DNA of 41,474 bases from Gammaproteobacteria bacterium (GTDB taxonomy: Bacteria; Pseudomonadota; Gammaproteobacteria; JAJDOJ01): positions 1-41,474 of the forward strand of contig JALVEU010000057.1 in the NCBI GenBank assembly GCA_027030565.1, given 5' to 3'. The notes under the pieces are model-generated. The model was not told the origin of the DNA. It made no database searches and saw only the letters and a list, made by a program, of their open reading frames with translations. Positions 23,541 to 31,418 of the stretch are shown here, piece by piece; the stretch's first letter is position 1, and every line of letters starts with the position of its first letter. The position numbers and the translations under genes are program-made.

Positions 23541-23735
23541 GTGGGCCGCATCGGCGCAGCCCATGAGGCAACTTCCATGCCGGGCCCGCCCGATGCGCTA
23601 CGCTTATCGGGCCTACAGCCTTGTGGACGCGGCTTCTCCGGCATCAACGGCCCAGCCCCGTAGGCCGCATAAGCGCAGCGCATGCGGCACCTTCCATACC
23701 GGGCCCGCCCGATACGCTGCGCTCATCGGGCCCAC
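23541..23735. repeat. REP/BIME-like palindromic repeat cluster
   Basis: Four related units alternate in orientation in the 442-bp gap before egtB: 23541-23570 (degenerate), 23589-23616, 23660-23690 and 23709-23735. The clear ones contain perfect 6-bp arms around an 11-base centre, for example CCCGAT...ATCGGG and CCGCAT...ATGCGG, and the core AAGCGCAGCGC or its complement. The pairs 23572-23616 and 23691-23735 are near-copies 119 bp apart, so a two-element module was duplicated. The pattern matches bacterial REP sequences mobilised by RAYT transposases; none is in this window. Nothing else was seen in 23386-23827. Confidence 0.85.
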
Positions 23736-23827
23736 GGCTTTGCCCGATCCACCCCGCTGCCCCCTTCAGATCCCGGGGGCCCGAGAGTATCCTGTGCATA
23801 CCCCAGGCCCACCGCTGCGGAGGCCGC

Positions 23828-25120
23828 TTGCCCCACCGTTCAGCAGCCCGTTCGCGGGCCGTACCGGCTCCCACGGACGCCGCCGACAGCGATCTCCTCG
23901 CCCGCTACCGGACCGTGCGGACCTGCACCGAGACCCTCTGTGCGCCGCTGGCCATCGAGGATCATTGCATCCAGACCATGCCGGACGTGAGTCCGCCCAA
24001 GTGGCATCTGGCGCACACCACCTGGTTCTTCGAGCAGTTCGTGCTGGTGCCGTATCAGGCGGGGTATTCGATCTTCGATCCGGCCTTCGACCATCTCTTC
24101 AATTCCTACTACCAGACCCATGGCCTGCCCTTCCCGCGCCCACAGCGCGGCCTGCTGGCGCGTCCGACGGTGGAGACGATCCTGCGCTATCGGGCCCATG
24201 TGGACGCGGCCATGGAGGCGCTGCTGAGTGACGCCGCGCTGCCTGGAGACGCGGCGTTCCGCACGGTGCTCGGCTGCCACCACGAGCAGCAGCACCAGGA
24301 GCTCCTGCTCACCGACATCAAGCACATCTTCGCCTTCAACCCGCTGCGCCCCGCCTATGTGGAGGGGGCCCCACCGGCAACCACGCGGGTCCCGGAGCTG
24401 AGCTGGGTGCCCTTCCGGGGCGGGATCGGTGAGATCGGGCACGCGGGCGGCGGCTTCGCCTACGACAACGAGACGCCGCGCCACCGGGTGCTCGTGGGCG
24501 ACTACGCCCTGGCGCAGCGCCCCGTGACCAACGGCGAGTACCTGGCGTTCATGGAGGACGGCGGCTACGCGCGGCCCGAGCTCTGGCTCTCCGACGGCTG
24601 GGCGACGATCCAGCGCGAGGGCTGGCAGGCGCCGCTGTACTGGGAACGGCAGGGTGAGGCCTGGTACGCCATGACGCTCGCGGGCCTGCACCCGGTGGAC
24701 CCCGATGCGGCGGTGTGCCACGTGAGCTTCTACGAGGCCGACGCCTATGCCCGCTGGGCCGGCGCGCGGCTGCCCACCGAGGCGGAGTGGGAGCTCGCCG
24801 CCGTGCGCCAGCAGGTGGCCGGCCGGCTCGCCGAGGACCACGCGGTGGCACCGGGAGGCAGCGACGACCAGGCGCCGCTGGCCCAGCTCTACGGCGACGT
24901 CTGGGAGTGGACGGCGAGTCCCTACGTCCCCTACCCCGGCTTTCGACCCCTGGCCGGGACCCTGGGCGAGTACAATGGCAAGTTCATGAACAGCCAGATG
25001 GTGCTGCGTGGCGGGTCCATCGCCACCCCAGCCGATCACATCCGGCCCACCTATCGCAACTTCTTCTATCCGGGAGACCGCTGGCAGTTCTCCGGGATCC
25101 GCCTGGCGAAGGACCTGTGA
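23828..25120 (+). CDS. egtB: Ergothioneine biosynthesis sulfoxide synthase EgtB
   Basis: Non-heme iron enzyme joining a cysteine or gamma-glutamylcysteine sulfur to trimethylhistidine with O2. The 430-residue product has an N-terminal DinB-like domain with the iron ligands H63 (WHLAHTTWFFE) and the HxxxH pair near 152 and 156 (CHHEQQHQELLL), and a C-terminal FGE-sulfatase-like domain (RPVTNGEYLAFMEDGGY, VCHVSFYEADAYARWAGARL, YGDVWEWTASPY, and NFFYPGDRWQFSGIRLAKD). The TTG at 23828 was chosen: CGGAGG lies just upstream and the length then fits the family, whereas the frame to 23621 reads through the REP cluster. In FMNSQMVLRGGSIATP the residues often Cys in relatives are Ser and Ile. Overlaps egtD. 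Confidence 0.94.
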   Translation: MPHRSAARSRAVPAPTDAADSDLLARYRTVRTCTETLCAPLAIEDHCIQTMPDVSPPKWHLAHTTWFFEQFVLVPYQAGYSIFDPAFDHLFNSYYQTHGLPFPRPQRGLLARPTVETILRYRAHVDAAMEALLSDAALPGDAAFRTVLGCHHEQQHQELLLTDIKHIFAFNPLRPAYVEGAPPATTRVPELSWVPFRGGIGEIGHAGGGFAYDNETPRHRVLVGDYALAQRPVTNGEYLAFMEDGGYARPELWLSDGWATIQREGWQAPLYWERQGEAWYAMTLAGLHPVDPDAAVCHVSFYEADAYARWAGARLPTEAEWELAAVRQQVAGRLAEDHAVAPGGSDDQAPLAQLYGDVWEWTASPYVPYPGFRPLAGTLGEYNGKFMNSQMVLRGGSIATPADHIRPTYRNFFYPGDRWQFSGIRLAKDL

Positions 25121-26088
25121 GCCGGCCCGCCGTCCGCTTCTACGACGAGCACCCGGACCTCGCAGACCTGCGCGAGGAGGTGATCCGGGGGCTCTCCCAG
25201 CGACCGAAGTCGATTCCCCCCAAGTTCTTCTACGACGCCCGGGGATCGACCCTGTTCGACGCCATCTGCGATCAGCCCGAGTACTACCCCACCCGCACGG
25301 AGATGGCGATCCTGGCGCGGCACGCCGCCGAGATCGCCGCGGCCATCGGCCCCGAGGCCTGGCTCGTGGAGCTCGGCTGCGGCGCCAGCCGCAAGATCCG
25401 GCTGCTCCTGGAGGCCCTGCGGCCCCACGCCTGGGTGGGCGTGGACATCTCCCGCGACTTCCTGCGCGGCGCGGCCCAGACCCTGGCTTGCGAATATCCC
25501 TGGCTCGAGGTGCACGCCGTGTGCACCGATTTCTCGGAGCACCTGCACCTACCTCTGGTGGAGGCGGGCGGGCGGCGACGCGTGGCGTTCTTTCCCGGCT
25601 CCAGCATCGGCAACTTCGATCCGCCGCAGGCCGAACGCTTCCTGCGTGGCGTGGCCGAGGCCCTGGGCCGGGGCGGCGCACTGCTGATCGGCGTGGACCT
25701 GCAGAAGGATCCAGCCGTGCTGGACGCCGCCTACAACGATGCGGCCGGCGTCACGGCCGACTTCAACCGCAACCTGCTGGTGCGCATCCGCGACGAGCTG
25801 GGCGCCGACGTGGATCCCGAGGCCTTCGCCCACCGCGCCTTCTACGACGCCTGGCGCGGACGCGTCGAGATGCACCTGGTCAGCCTGCGCGCCCAGACCG
25901 TGCGACTGGATGGGCATCGGTTCCCGTTCCAGGCCGGAGAAACACTGCACACCGAAAATTCCTACAAATACACCCTGGACGGCTTCGAGCACCTGGCCCG
26001 ACGTGCCGGTTATCGCAGCCAACGCGTGTGGACCGACGAACGCGGCTGGTTCAGCGTGCACCTGCTCCAAGTCGTAGGCGGCCAATAA
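25117..26088 (+). CDS. egtD: L-histidine N-alpha-methyltransferase EgtD
   Basis: SAM-dependent enzyme trimethylating histidine to hercynine, the substrate of EgtB. The 323 residues carry the EgtD signatures: LSQRPKSIPPKFFYDARGS, FDAICDQPEYYPTRTEMAIL, the SAM motif LVELGCGASRKIRLLL, FFPGSSIGNFDP, GVDLQKDPAVLDAAYND and the C-terminal histidine-binding part HTENSYKYTLDGF. The GTG at 25117 overlaps the egtB stop as GTGA, so the pair is translationally coupled. EgtA, EgtC and EgtE homologues are not next to it, consistent with the two-gene arrangement in many proteobacteria. A molybdoenzyme fragment follows on the opposite strand. Confidence 0.96.
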   Translation: MSRPAVRFYDEHPDLADLREEVIRGLSQRPKSIPPKFFYDARGSTLFDAICDQPEYYPTRTEMAILARHAAEIAAAIGPEAWLVELGCGASRKIRLLLEALRPHAWVGVDISRDFLRGAAQTLACEYPWLEVHAVCTDFSEHLHLPLVEAGGRRRVAFFPGSSIGNFDPPQAERFLRGVAEALGRGGALLIGVDLQKDPAVLDAAYNDAAGVTADFNRNLLVRIRDELGADVDPEAFAHRAFYDAWRGRVEMHLVSLRAQTVRLDGHRFPFQAGETLHTENSYKYTLDGFEHLARRAGYRSQRVWTDERGWFSVHLLQVVGGQ

Positions 26089-26123
26089 GAGCACATCCGA
26101 ACCACCCCGCTCGTCAAAACGAG

Positions 26124-26342
26124 CTGCGGGGCGGCGGTGTGCGAGAAGCGCGGCTCCACGGTCATCAGGCGCATGCCACAGGCCTTGGCGTCGGTGATGG
26201 CATGGTCCAACGAGCGCGCCCATTGCCCGGCCTCGAAGGGGTTGGCGCCCAGGGTGACGAGCAGCCGGGTGTGGTCCAGATCGGGCATGAAGGCGTACCC
26301 GCCCGAGGTGAGCTCGTCGGCCACGTGGCGGGCCGCCCGCAT
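26124..26342 (-). pseudogene. Internal fragment of a molybdopterin oxidoreductase
   Basis: An open frame of 73 residues, from HVADELTSGGYAFMPD through LLVTLGANPFEAGQWA to GMRLMTVEPRFSHTAA, matches the conserved region of Mo-bisPGD oxidoreductases (thiosulfate/polysulfide/DMSO reductase type) in which LLxxGANPxE is followed by VxPRxSxTAA. In intact enzymes this is one inner part of a protein several hundred residues long. Both flanks are missing: the left side runs into the egtD 3' end and the right side ends at the stop of the Clp1-MBL gene, whose TGA abuts this ATG. It is a gene relic, perhaps left by a deletion that joined today's neighbours. Confidence 0.8.
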
Positions 26343-28292
26343 TCAGGCCGGGGCGGAGGCGTCGGACAGCTCCGGCGTCAGGACCACGCGCGGAAAGGCC
26401 CCGATCACCTCGCGATAGACACGCGCCGGATCGTTCTCATAGCGCCTGGAGAAGTGGAAGGGCACGAGCCGGGCCACACCGGCGGCCGCAGCGATCTCGC
26501 CACAGGCCCGCGCCGTGAGATGGCCGGTGCGCCGGGCCTGGGCACGGTCGGCCCGCACGAAGGCGGCTTCACAGAACAGGGTGTGCGCCCGGTGGGCGAG
26601 ACGCTCCAGGCGCCCGCGGTTGTCCGGAGTGTCGGCCAGATCCGTGGCGTAGACCAGGCGTTTGCCGGGGCGGATCAGCACGAGATCCCGCGCCAGATCC
26701 CCCACCCGTTCCATGACGCCCGTGGGCAGGGTGATGCGCGCGCCGAGCGCATCGGCGTGGATGCGCCGCTTCAGCTCGCCCAGCCACGGCCCGGCTTCCA
26801 GGCCCCGGGCCGCGAGACGGTCCTTGCGCACGTTGATCTCGCGGGCGGGCTCGAGGGCGAAGGCCAGCACCGGCGTGTGATGATCGAGCAGGGCCGCACG
26901 CACCCGAAACCCCGGCTCGTCCAGCAGCACACCGGACGCATCGGGCGCGGTGCGCAGGGCCACGGGGCCGTCACGACCGGCCTGGAGCTGGAACACGTAG
27001 CGCAGGGCACCGTCCCACTCGGTCACGATAAAACGCGGCCCGCGGTCCCCGATCCGGTCCCAGAGGATGCCGCGCAGGAAGCCGGCGAGATGGTCGGCGA
27101 GCCCGGGTGGACCGTAGAGCCGGCAGGGCTCGGTGAGGCCGATGCGGGCGCGCAGGAGCCAGAGGAAGCCCGCAATGTGGTCGAAGTGGGCATGGGAGAC
27201 GAATACATCGGTGAGGCGGTGGGCCACCCGGGCGGGCAACCGCGCCCCCTCCCCCAGGTCGAAGAGCAGCCGACGCCCCTGGTGCACCAGGCGCAGGTGC
27301 AGGCAGGGATCACCGAACACGCCGTTGACCAGGTTCGCCTCTACGTGCCCCACTCGCAGGGCGAGAGGCCGCGGTGTTTCCACCTTCGCGGGCGATGCCA
27401 GTCCTTCGGGAAGCACGTCGATCGGCTCGGTGCAACCTTCGGCGAAGGGCTCCAGAGTGGTCAAGAAACCGCTCTCGTCGCGCGCCGCATCGCGCACCAG
27501 GAGGGTGTCGGCATCGGCGGGCAGGGATGGTGCACGCAGCTCCAGCCGGTCTCCTTCCACCGCCACTACCTCGCCCATCGCCCGCGTCCGGCCGCGCGAA
27601 AGGAGGGCCACCTGCCGGCCGGTCCAGGCCTCCGGCACGTCCAGCGGAGGCGGCGTCCCGGTGAGGTGCCAGCGCCCGAGCTCGATCCGCTGTGCCGTGG
27701 CACGCTCCAGGTAGCGGTCCCAGAGCATGGTGCGCTCACGCAGACGCTGGCGCAGACCCGGGCGCCGGGCACGCGGATCGCGCGGGATCCGAAGCACCGG
27801 GAGACCCAGCGCCGCGAGTTCCTGCTCCAGCGTCACCACACCGGCGGCTCCCCCCAGCACCAGGACCACCTCTGCCGAGACGGCCTCGGCCGTTGCCGTC
27901 AAGAGCTCGGCCGCCGCCACCCCGCGCACCACCCCCGGTGGATCGACCACGAGTGTTGCGGGCGGGATCGTTCGCAGCAGCCGTTCCATGGCCGCCACCA
28001 GCGGCAGGCGGAATCGCGCCGCATTCAGGGAACACAGGGCCTCCATCCCTTCCAGCCGCCATGCGCCGTGATCCCAGCGGCCCAGACACACTGCGCCGGG
28101 AACGCCGAAGGGCGGGGAGCCTGGATCTGCACTCAAGCAGTAGACGGCCTCATGCCCGTGCGACAACACGCCGCCCAGACGCTGGGCCAGGGTCGACTTG
28201 CCCGCCCCGGGCGGACCGGACAGGAGGATGCGCCGGCGGCCACGCAGGGCCTGCACCACGGCGTCCAAGGTGGCGGCGACCTCCGGCTTCAT
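26343..28292 (-). CDS. Clp1/Grc3-like P-loop kinase fused to an RNase Z-like metallo-beta-lactamase
   Basis: A 649-residue fusion. The first 190 residues form a P-loop domain (Walker A SGPPGAGKSTLAQRL near residue 32; LVVDPPGVV as a Walker B-like segment) resembling Clp1/Grc3 polynucleotide 5'-hydroxyl kinases. A beta-rich linker (about 220-300) follows. The C-terminal domain is RNase Z/ElaC-like: VSHAHFDHIAGFLWLL (HxHxDH, near 367-372), LLDHHTPVLAF, YATDLADT, RTGHLTARACGEIAAAAG and PFHFSRRY, all in RNase Z order. RNA end processing or repair is therefore likely but untested; a DNA substrate is possible. The ATG at 28292 (AGGGGGGTG upstream) is preferred over GTG at 28301. It lies between two gene remnants. 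Confidence 0.88.
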   Translation of the reverse strand: MKPEVAATLDAVVQALRGRRRILLSGPPGAGKSTLAQRLGGVLSHGHEAVYCLSADPGSPPFGVPGAVCLGRWDHGAWRLEGMEALCSLNAARFRLPLVAAMERLLRTIPPATLVVDPPGVVRGVAAAELLTATAEAVSAEVVLVLGGAAGVVTLEQELAALGLPVLRIPRDPRARRPGLRQRLRERTMLWDRYLERATAQRIELGRWHLTGTPPPLDVPEAWTGRQVALLSRGRTRAMGEVVAVEGDRLELRAPSLPADADTLLVRDAARDESGFLTTLEPFAEGCTEPIDVLPEGLASPAKVETPRPLALRVGHVEANLVNGVFGDPCLHLRLVHQGRRLLFDLGEGARLPARVAHRLTDVFVSHAHFDHIAGFLWLLRARIGLTEPCRLYGPPGLADHLAGFLRGILWDRIGDRGPRFIVTEWDGALRYVFQLQAGRDGPVALRTAPDASGVLLDEPGFRVRAALLDHHTPVLAFALEPAREINVRKDRLAARGLEAGPWLGELKRRIHADALGARITLPTGVMERVGDLARDLVLIRPGKRLVYATDLADTPDNRGRLERLAHRAHTLFCEAAFVRADRAQARRTGHLTARACGEIAAAAGVARLVPFHFSRRYENDPARVYREVIGAFPRVVLTPELSDASAPA

Positions 28293-28476
28293 CGCCGCCA
28301 CCCCCCTGCATGGCCCCCTGCCCTAGACCTCGGGCACGCCGGCAGCCTGCAGGGCTGCCGGGTGGCGGCTACACTCCTTGTGGGAGGGCACGTACCATGG
28401 CCGACCCGAGCGACCTTGAAACAGGCCTTGCTCACGTGGATCCCGTTCCTGCGCATTTCATCCATTCCGTATCCCC

Positions 28477-28881
28477 TTGGGCACTCGAAGAGGCGCAACG
28501 CTCGAGGCCGCGCGAGCAGGCGCGCCCCTCCGGGCCGCTCGATTCGGGCTCCAGCGGGCCTTCGCGCCACGAGGCTACATGGTCTGCCTGGTGCATTACG
28601 CCGACGGCTCCACGGGTGTGCTCCTGTATCTGAAGACCGCGCTCATCACTCAGGTGAGCTTTGCGGTCAAAGGCTATGCGGCGCTGAACCCCGACTTCCC
28701 GGATCAGAGCACGGTGGATCAGTTCTTCGACGAGGTGCAGTTCGAAGCATATCGTGCGCTCGGCTACCGCGTGGCGAGTCGGATGCTGGACGACCCGGTC
28801 CCGCAGGCATGCTTGCGCGGGCTCGACGTGGACCCGCTCCCCCAACACATACAAGGGCTCATCGAGCATCTGACGGCCTGA
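28477..28881 (+). pseudogene. C-terminal fragment of a patatin-like phospholipase protein
   Basis: The frame ending at 28881 contains APRGYMVCLVHYADGSTGVL, LLYLKTALITQVSFAVKGYA and PDFPDQSTVDQFFDEVQFEA, the end of the large patatin-like phospholipase family (YxKxxL ... HPxFPHxSTxDQFFDExQxESYRxLG). The lipase domain itself (GxSxG) is absent. Upstream DNA instead has a good ribosome binding site (GGGAGGGCACGTACC) and an ATG at 28397 in a different frame, which stops at 28633. A frameshift or fusion junction around 28480-28540 is likely. Annotated as a relic; a sequencing error cannot be excluded. Confidence 0.6.
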
Positions 28882-29000
28882 CCCGGCAGTGGCCTGCACC
28901 CGAACAATCCACCTGGGCGGTGCGCGGAACCTATTTCCACAACCACGACGTGGTAGGATGGCCCCGTGGCCGCCCCCCGACCCGCGACGGAGGTTTCCCC

Positions 29001-29237
29001 ATGAGCGACATCCCACTGGTCGACGTCACCCTGCATATCGACGAGACGCTGGACAAGGCGAAGCGTGCAGAGATCGAAGAACGGCTGCGCGCGCTGGACG
29101 GGGTGATCAGCGTGCATTCGCCGGACGACAAACCGCATCTGGCCATCGTCGAATACAATCCCGACCGGCTGAACTCGGCACGGATCCTGGAGACGGTCAC
29201 CCGCCAAGGGGTGCATGCCGAGCTCGTGGGATTGTAA
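29001..29237 (+). CDS. Small heavy-metal-associated-like protein without CxxC
   Basis: A 78-residue cytosolic protein with a ferredoxin-like beta-alpha-beta-beta-alpha-beta layout: VDVTLHIDETLDKAKRAEIE, LRALDGVISVHSPD, HLAIVEYNPDRLNSARILE and VHAELVGL. This resembles HMA/copper-chaperone folds, but the metal-binding CxxC is absent and there is no cysteine, so metal binding in the usual manner is unlikely. ATG at 29001 with GGAGGTTTCCCC. It converges with the cytochrome c4 gene. Such HMA-like proteins without CxxC are seen in several proteobacteria; their role is unknown. Confidence 0.85.
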   Translation: MSDIPLVDVTLHIDETLDKAKRAEIEERLRALDGVISVHSPDDKPHLAIVEYNPDRLNSARILETVTRQGVHAELVGL

Positions 29238-29274
29238 GCGCCGGCCGGGAGCGGCGCTGCGCTGCGGTGCCAGA

Positions 29275-29871
29275 TCACTCCCGTTCCACGACGCCCGCGT
29301 AATAGGCAGCGACGGATTCGATCTCGGCCTCGCTGAGCTTCGCCGCGATGCCCGGCATGGGTCCGAGACCCGGACGACCCCGGCGCCCCGATCGCCAGGC
29401 GCGGAGCTGGCGGGCGAGGTATCGGGCCGGCTGCCCAACCAGCACGGGAATGTCCTCACCTCTGAGTCGGGCGGCGGGGGCATGGCAGGCATCGCAGGGC
29501 GCCAAGCCGCGTGTCGGGTCGCCCGAGCGGGCCAGGCGCTTGCCCGAGCCCGCGGGCAACACGGCCGCCGGCGGCGTGGGCAGCGCCGCGTAGTGGCCGG
29601 CCAAGGCCTCCCCGTCCTCCGGCCCGAGCAGCTCCGCCACCGGACTCATCAACGGGCTGGTCCGCTCACCGGAACGGAACGCCTCGAGCTGGCGTTCGAG
29701 ATACCGCGCAGGGAGGCCCGCCAGACGGGGGATGCCGGCGTGCGCATCGCCACGACCGCCCTCACCGTGACAACCATCGCAGAAACCCGGATCCCGCAGC
29801 GCGGAGGCCGACAACGGCAGCAGGGTCGCGACCCCAACCACCAATATCGCCCTGCGCGCGGCGCGTTCCAT
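29275..29871 (-). CDS. Diheme cytochrome c4-type protein
   Basis: A periplasmic electron carrier of 198 residues with signal peptide MERAARRAILVVGVATLLPL (cleavage near SASA). Two cytochrome c modules are visible: heme 1 C31-C34-H35 (FCDGCHG) with Met ligand M75 (SPLMSP), and heme 2 C126-C129-H130 (PCDACHA) with M172 (LGPMPG). Each module repeats GxPARYLxRQLxAxRSG, the internal duplication of cytochrome c4. Two His-Met hemes suggest a fairly high potential, suited to feeding oxidases or denitrification reductases. An in-frame upstream ATG would place the signal peptide internally, so 29871 was chosen; its ribosome binding site is weak. Divergent from the lipoprotein gene. Confidence 0.93.
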   Translation of the reverse strand: MERAARRAILVVGVATLLPLSASALRDPGFCDGCHGEGGRGDAHAGIPRLAGLPARYLERQLEAFRSGERTSPLMSPVAELLGPEDGEALAGHYAALPTPPAAVLPAGSGKRLARSGDPTRGLAPCDACHAPAARLRGEDIPVLVGQPARYLARQLRAWRSGRRGRPGLGPMPGIAAKLSEAEIESVAAYYAGVVERE

Positions 29872-29996
29872 GACCTGAGAGTCTGGCCCCGCAGCACCGC
29901 CAAGGCAAGGCGCGGATGCCTGGTTGCGTCTGGAATGCATCTCGACCACCCACGGAGCCGCACGAGAACGGTCCGCCGCACCGGAGGGAGACACCC

Positions 29997-31145
29997 GTGA
30001 ACCGTCAGCAAGCCATGGCGATTTCGCATCGCATCCGCAGCACCTGCGTCCTGCTCGCCGTGCTCTTGGCCGGCTGTGCCGATCATCAAGACCAGAGCCC
30101 GCCACCCGGTCGCCCCGACTGGGCGCACATCAAGGCCCACGCCAAACCGCAGCTCGTGCTCGCCGATGAATTCTCCACCCCCGTGCTCCTGAAACCTCCG
30201 GCGAGCCCGGCCTGGGAAGACGGCATCTTCATCAGCCGGGACGGCCTCCGCCTCTACGCCTTCTATTCACCGGCCGACGTGTACCAGTATGCGGTGAACA
30301 CGGCCGGGCAAACCGGCTGCATCGACATCACCCCCTATTTACGCGGCCCCCGGCTCGGCATGGATCTCCAAACCAACCCGTGGGGTTGCGACAAGGTGCT
30401 CCACAGCGACATCGCCTATGCCACACGCGACTCCACCAGCCGACCGTTTGGACCTTGGCGCCTGTCGAACATGGCCGCGCCGCTCACCTGGGAAGGTGGG
30501 TTCCAGGCCATGGACAACGGCGATGGCGCCATCGATGCCGTCCTCTCGAGATCGACCGACGAGCGCAAGAACGACCTGTACTGGGCACGGGGCGTCTCGC
30601 ACAATCCCCCCTTGAGCGCATTTGCACCGATGCCCGACCCGATCAACTCCCCGTCCCAGGAGGACAATCCCCATCTGGAGCGGCTCGACGACACGACCCT
30701 GGTATTGCTCTTCGACAACCATGGCCAGGGCGATTCCAGAACGACCATCCGATACGCCATGAGCCATGACGACGGCGTCCACTGGACCCCGCCTGCCGCG
30801 CTGGGCGCCAACATCAACGCGGGCCCCCACGATCTCACCGGGCATCTGTACTTCGATGGCGACGAGTGGTGGCTGTACTTTGCCTCCGAGCGCGACGGTG
30901 CGCTGGCCATCTACCGCAGTTTGCATCAGACGGGCGACCTCATCGCCGACTTCGACGACTGGGGACCGGCTCAGCTCGTCGTCGCCCCGGGTCCGGTGGA
31001 CGATGGCTCGGGATTCATGTCCGGCGTCGGCGAGCCCTCGCTCACCAGCCGTGGGGATCTCGTCTTCGCCGCGGTCTATGGCGCCAGCAACCCGACGCCC
31101 TTTGACGCCTCCGACATCGATGCGTGGATCGCGATGCGCAAGTGA
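29997..31145 (+). CDS. Beta-propeller (BNR/sialidase-like) lipoprotein
   Basis: A predicted 382-residue lipoprotein. The N-terminus is basic (SHRIRSTCVLL) and ends in a strong lipobox, VLLAGC, with C27. The mature part has repeated beta strands and an Asp-box, SHDDGVHWTPP (S/T-x-D-x-G-x-x-W), typical of BNR/sialidase-like propellers. Other repeat blades contain WEDGIFISRDGLRLYAFYSP and DEWWLYFASERDGALAIYRS, like glycoside-hydrolase-43 or TolB-like propellers. No catalytic set could be assigned. GTG at 29997 with CCGGAGGGAGACACCC gives the best start; an internal ATG exists 18 bases downstream. Divergent from the cytochrome c4 gene. Confidence 0.83.
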   Translation: MNRQQAMAISHRIRSTCVLLAVLLAGCADHQDQSPPPGRPDWAHIKAHAKPQLVLADEFSTPVLLKPPASPAWEDGIFISRDGLRLYAFYSPADVYQYAVNTAGQTGCIDITPYLRGPRLGMDLQTNPWGCDKVLHSDIAYATRDSTSRPFGPWRLSNMAAPLTWEGGFQAMDNGDGAIDAVLSRSTDERKNDLYWARGVSHNPPLSAFAPMPDPINSPSQEDNPHLERLDDTTLVLLFDNHGQGDSRTTIRYAMSHDDGVHWTPPAALGANINAGPHDLTGHLYFDGDEWWLYFASERDGALAIYRSLHQTGDLIADFDDWGPAQLVVAPGPVDDGSGFMSGVGEPSLTSRGDLVFAAVYGASNPTPFDASDIDAWIAMRK

Positions 31146-31315
31146 AGCGCCAGGGAAAGGCCCGTCGAGCGAGGTGGAGGCAGCGCAAGGCACACCCAAC
31201 CACGGAATGCAGGGCCCGTCCGCCGAGAGCCGCCACTGAACGCGTCGGCAGGCACCTGCATGGAACCGACCGCTGCGCCTGCCCGGGGTTGCGGGCGTCG
31301 AGATGGAGGCGATCC

Positions 31316-31358
31316 TTGAGCCAGCTCATGTCACGCCGTCGATGCGATCGCACACAAT
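31316..31358 (+). promoter_or_regulatory. FNR-type promoter upstream of the octaheme cytochrome
   Basis: TTGAGCCAGCTCAT (31316-31329) follows the CRP/FNR half-site pattern and differs from the nosR site TTGACCCAGCTCAA at only two positions. Twenty-three bases later comes CACAAT (31353-31358), a 4/6 match to a -10 box. This puts the site centre about 41.5 bases before the expected start (about 31364), the classic class II activation position. It is the only such arrangement seen in the 273-bp gap before the gene. Confidence 0.6.
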
Positions 31359-31418
31359 TGGCGGCGGACTGATCGGCACTTCCTCGACGTCAAGGCGCAG
31401 CCAAAGGGGGATTCTTCC

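Noticed and set aside
23541..23735. CRISPR array
   Set aside because: The units are few, alternate in orientation, lack regular spacers and match REP palindromes; no cas genes are present.
25008..29237. A 1409-codon plus-strand open frame
   Set aside because: It crosses egtB, egtD and the whole Clp1-MBL gene on other frames or strands, is rich in Arg, Gly, Pro and Ala with no domain, and reflects few stops in GC-rich DNA. Only its last 78 codons (from 29001) are a real gene.
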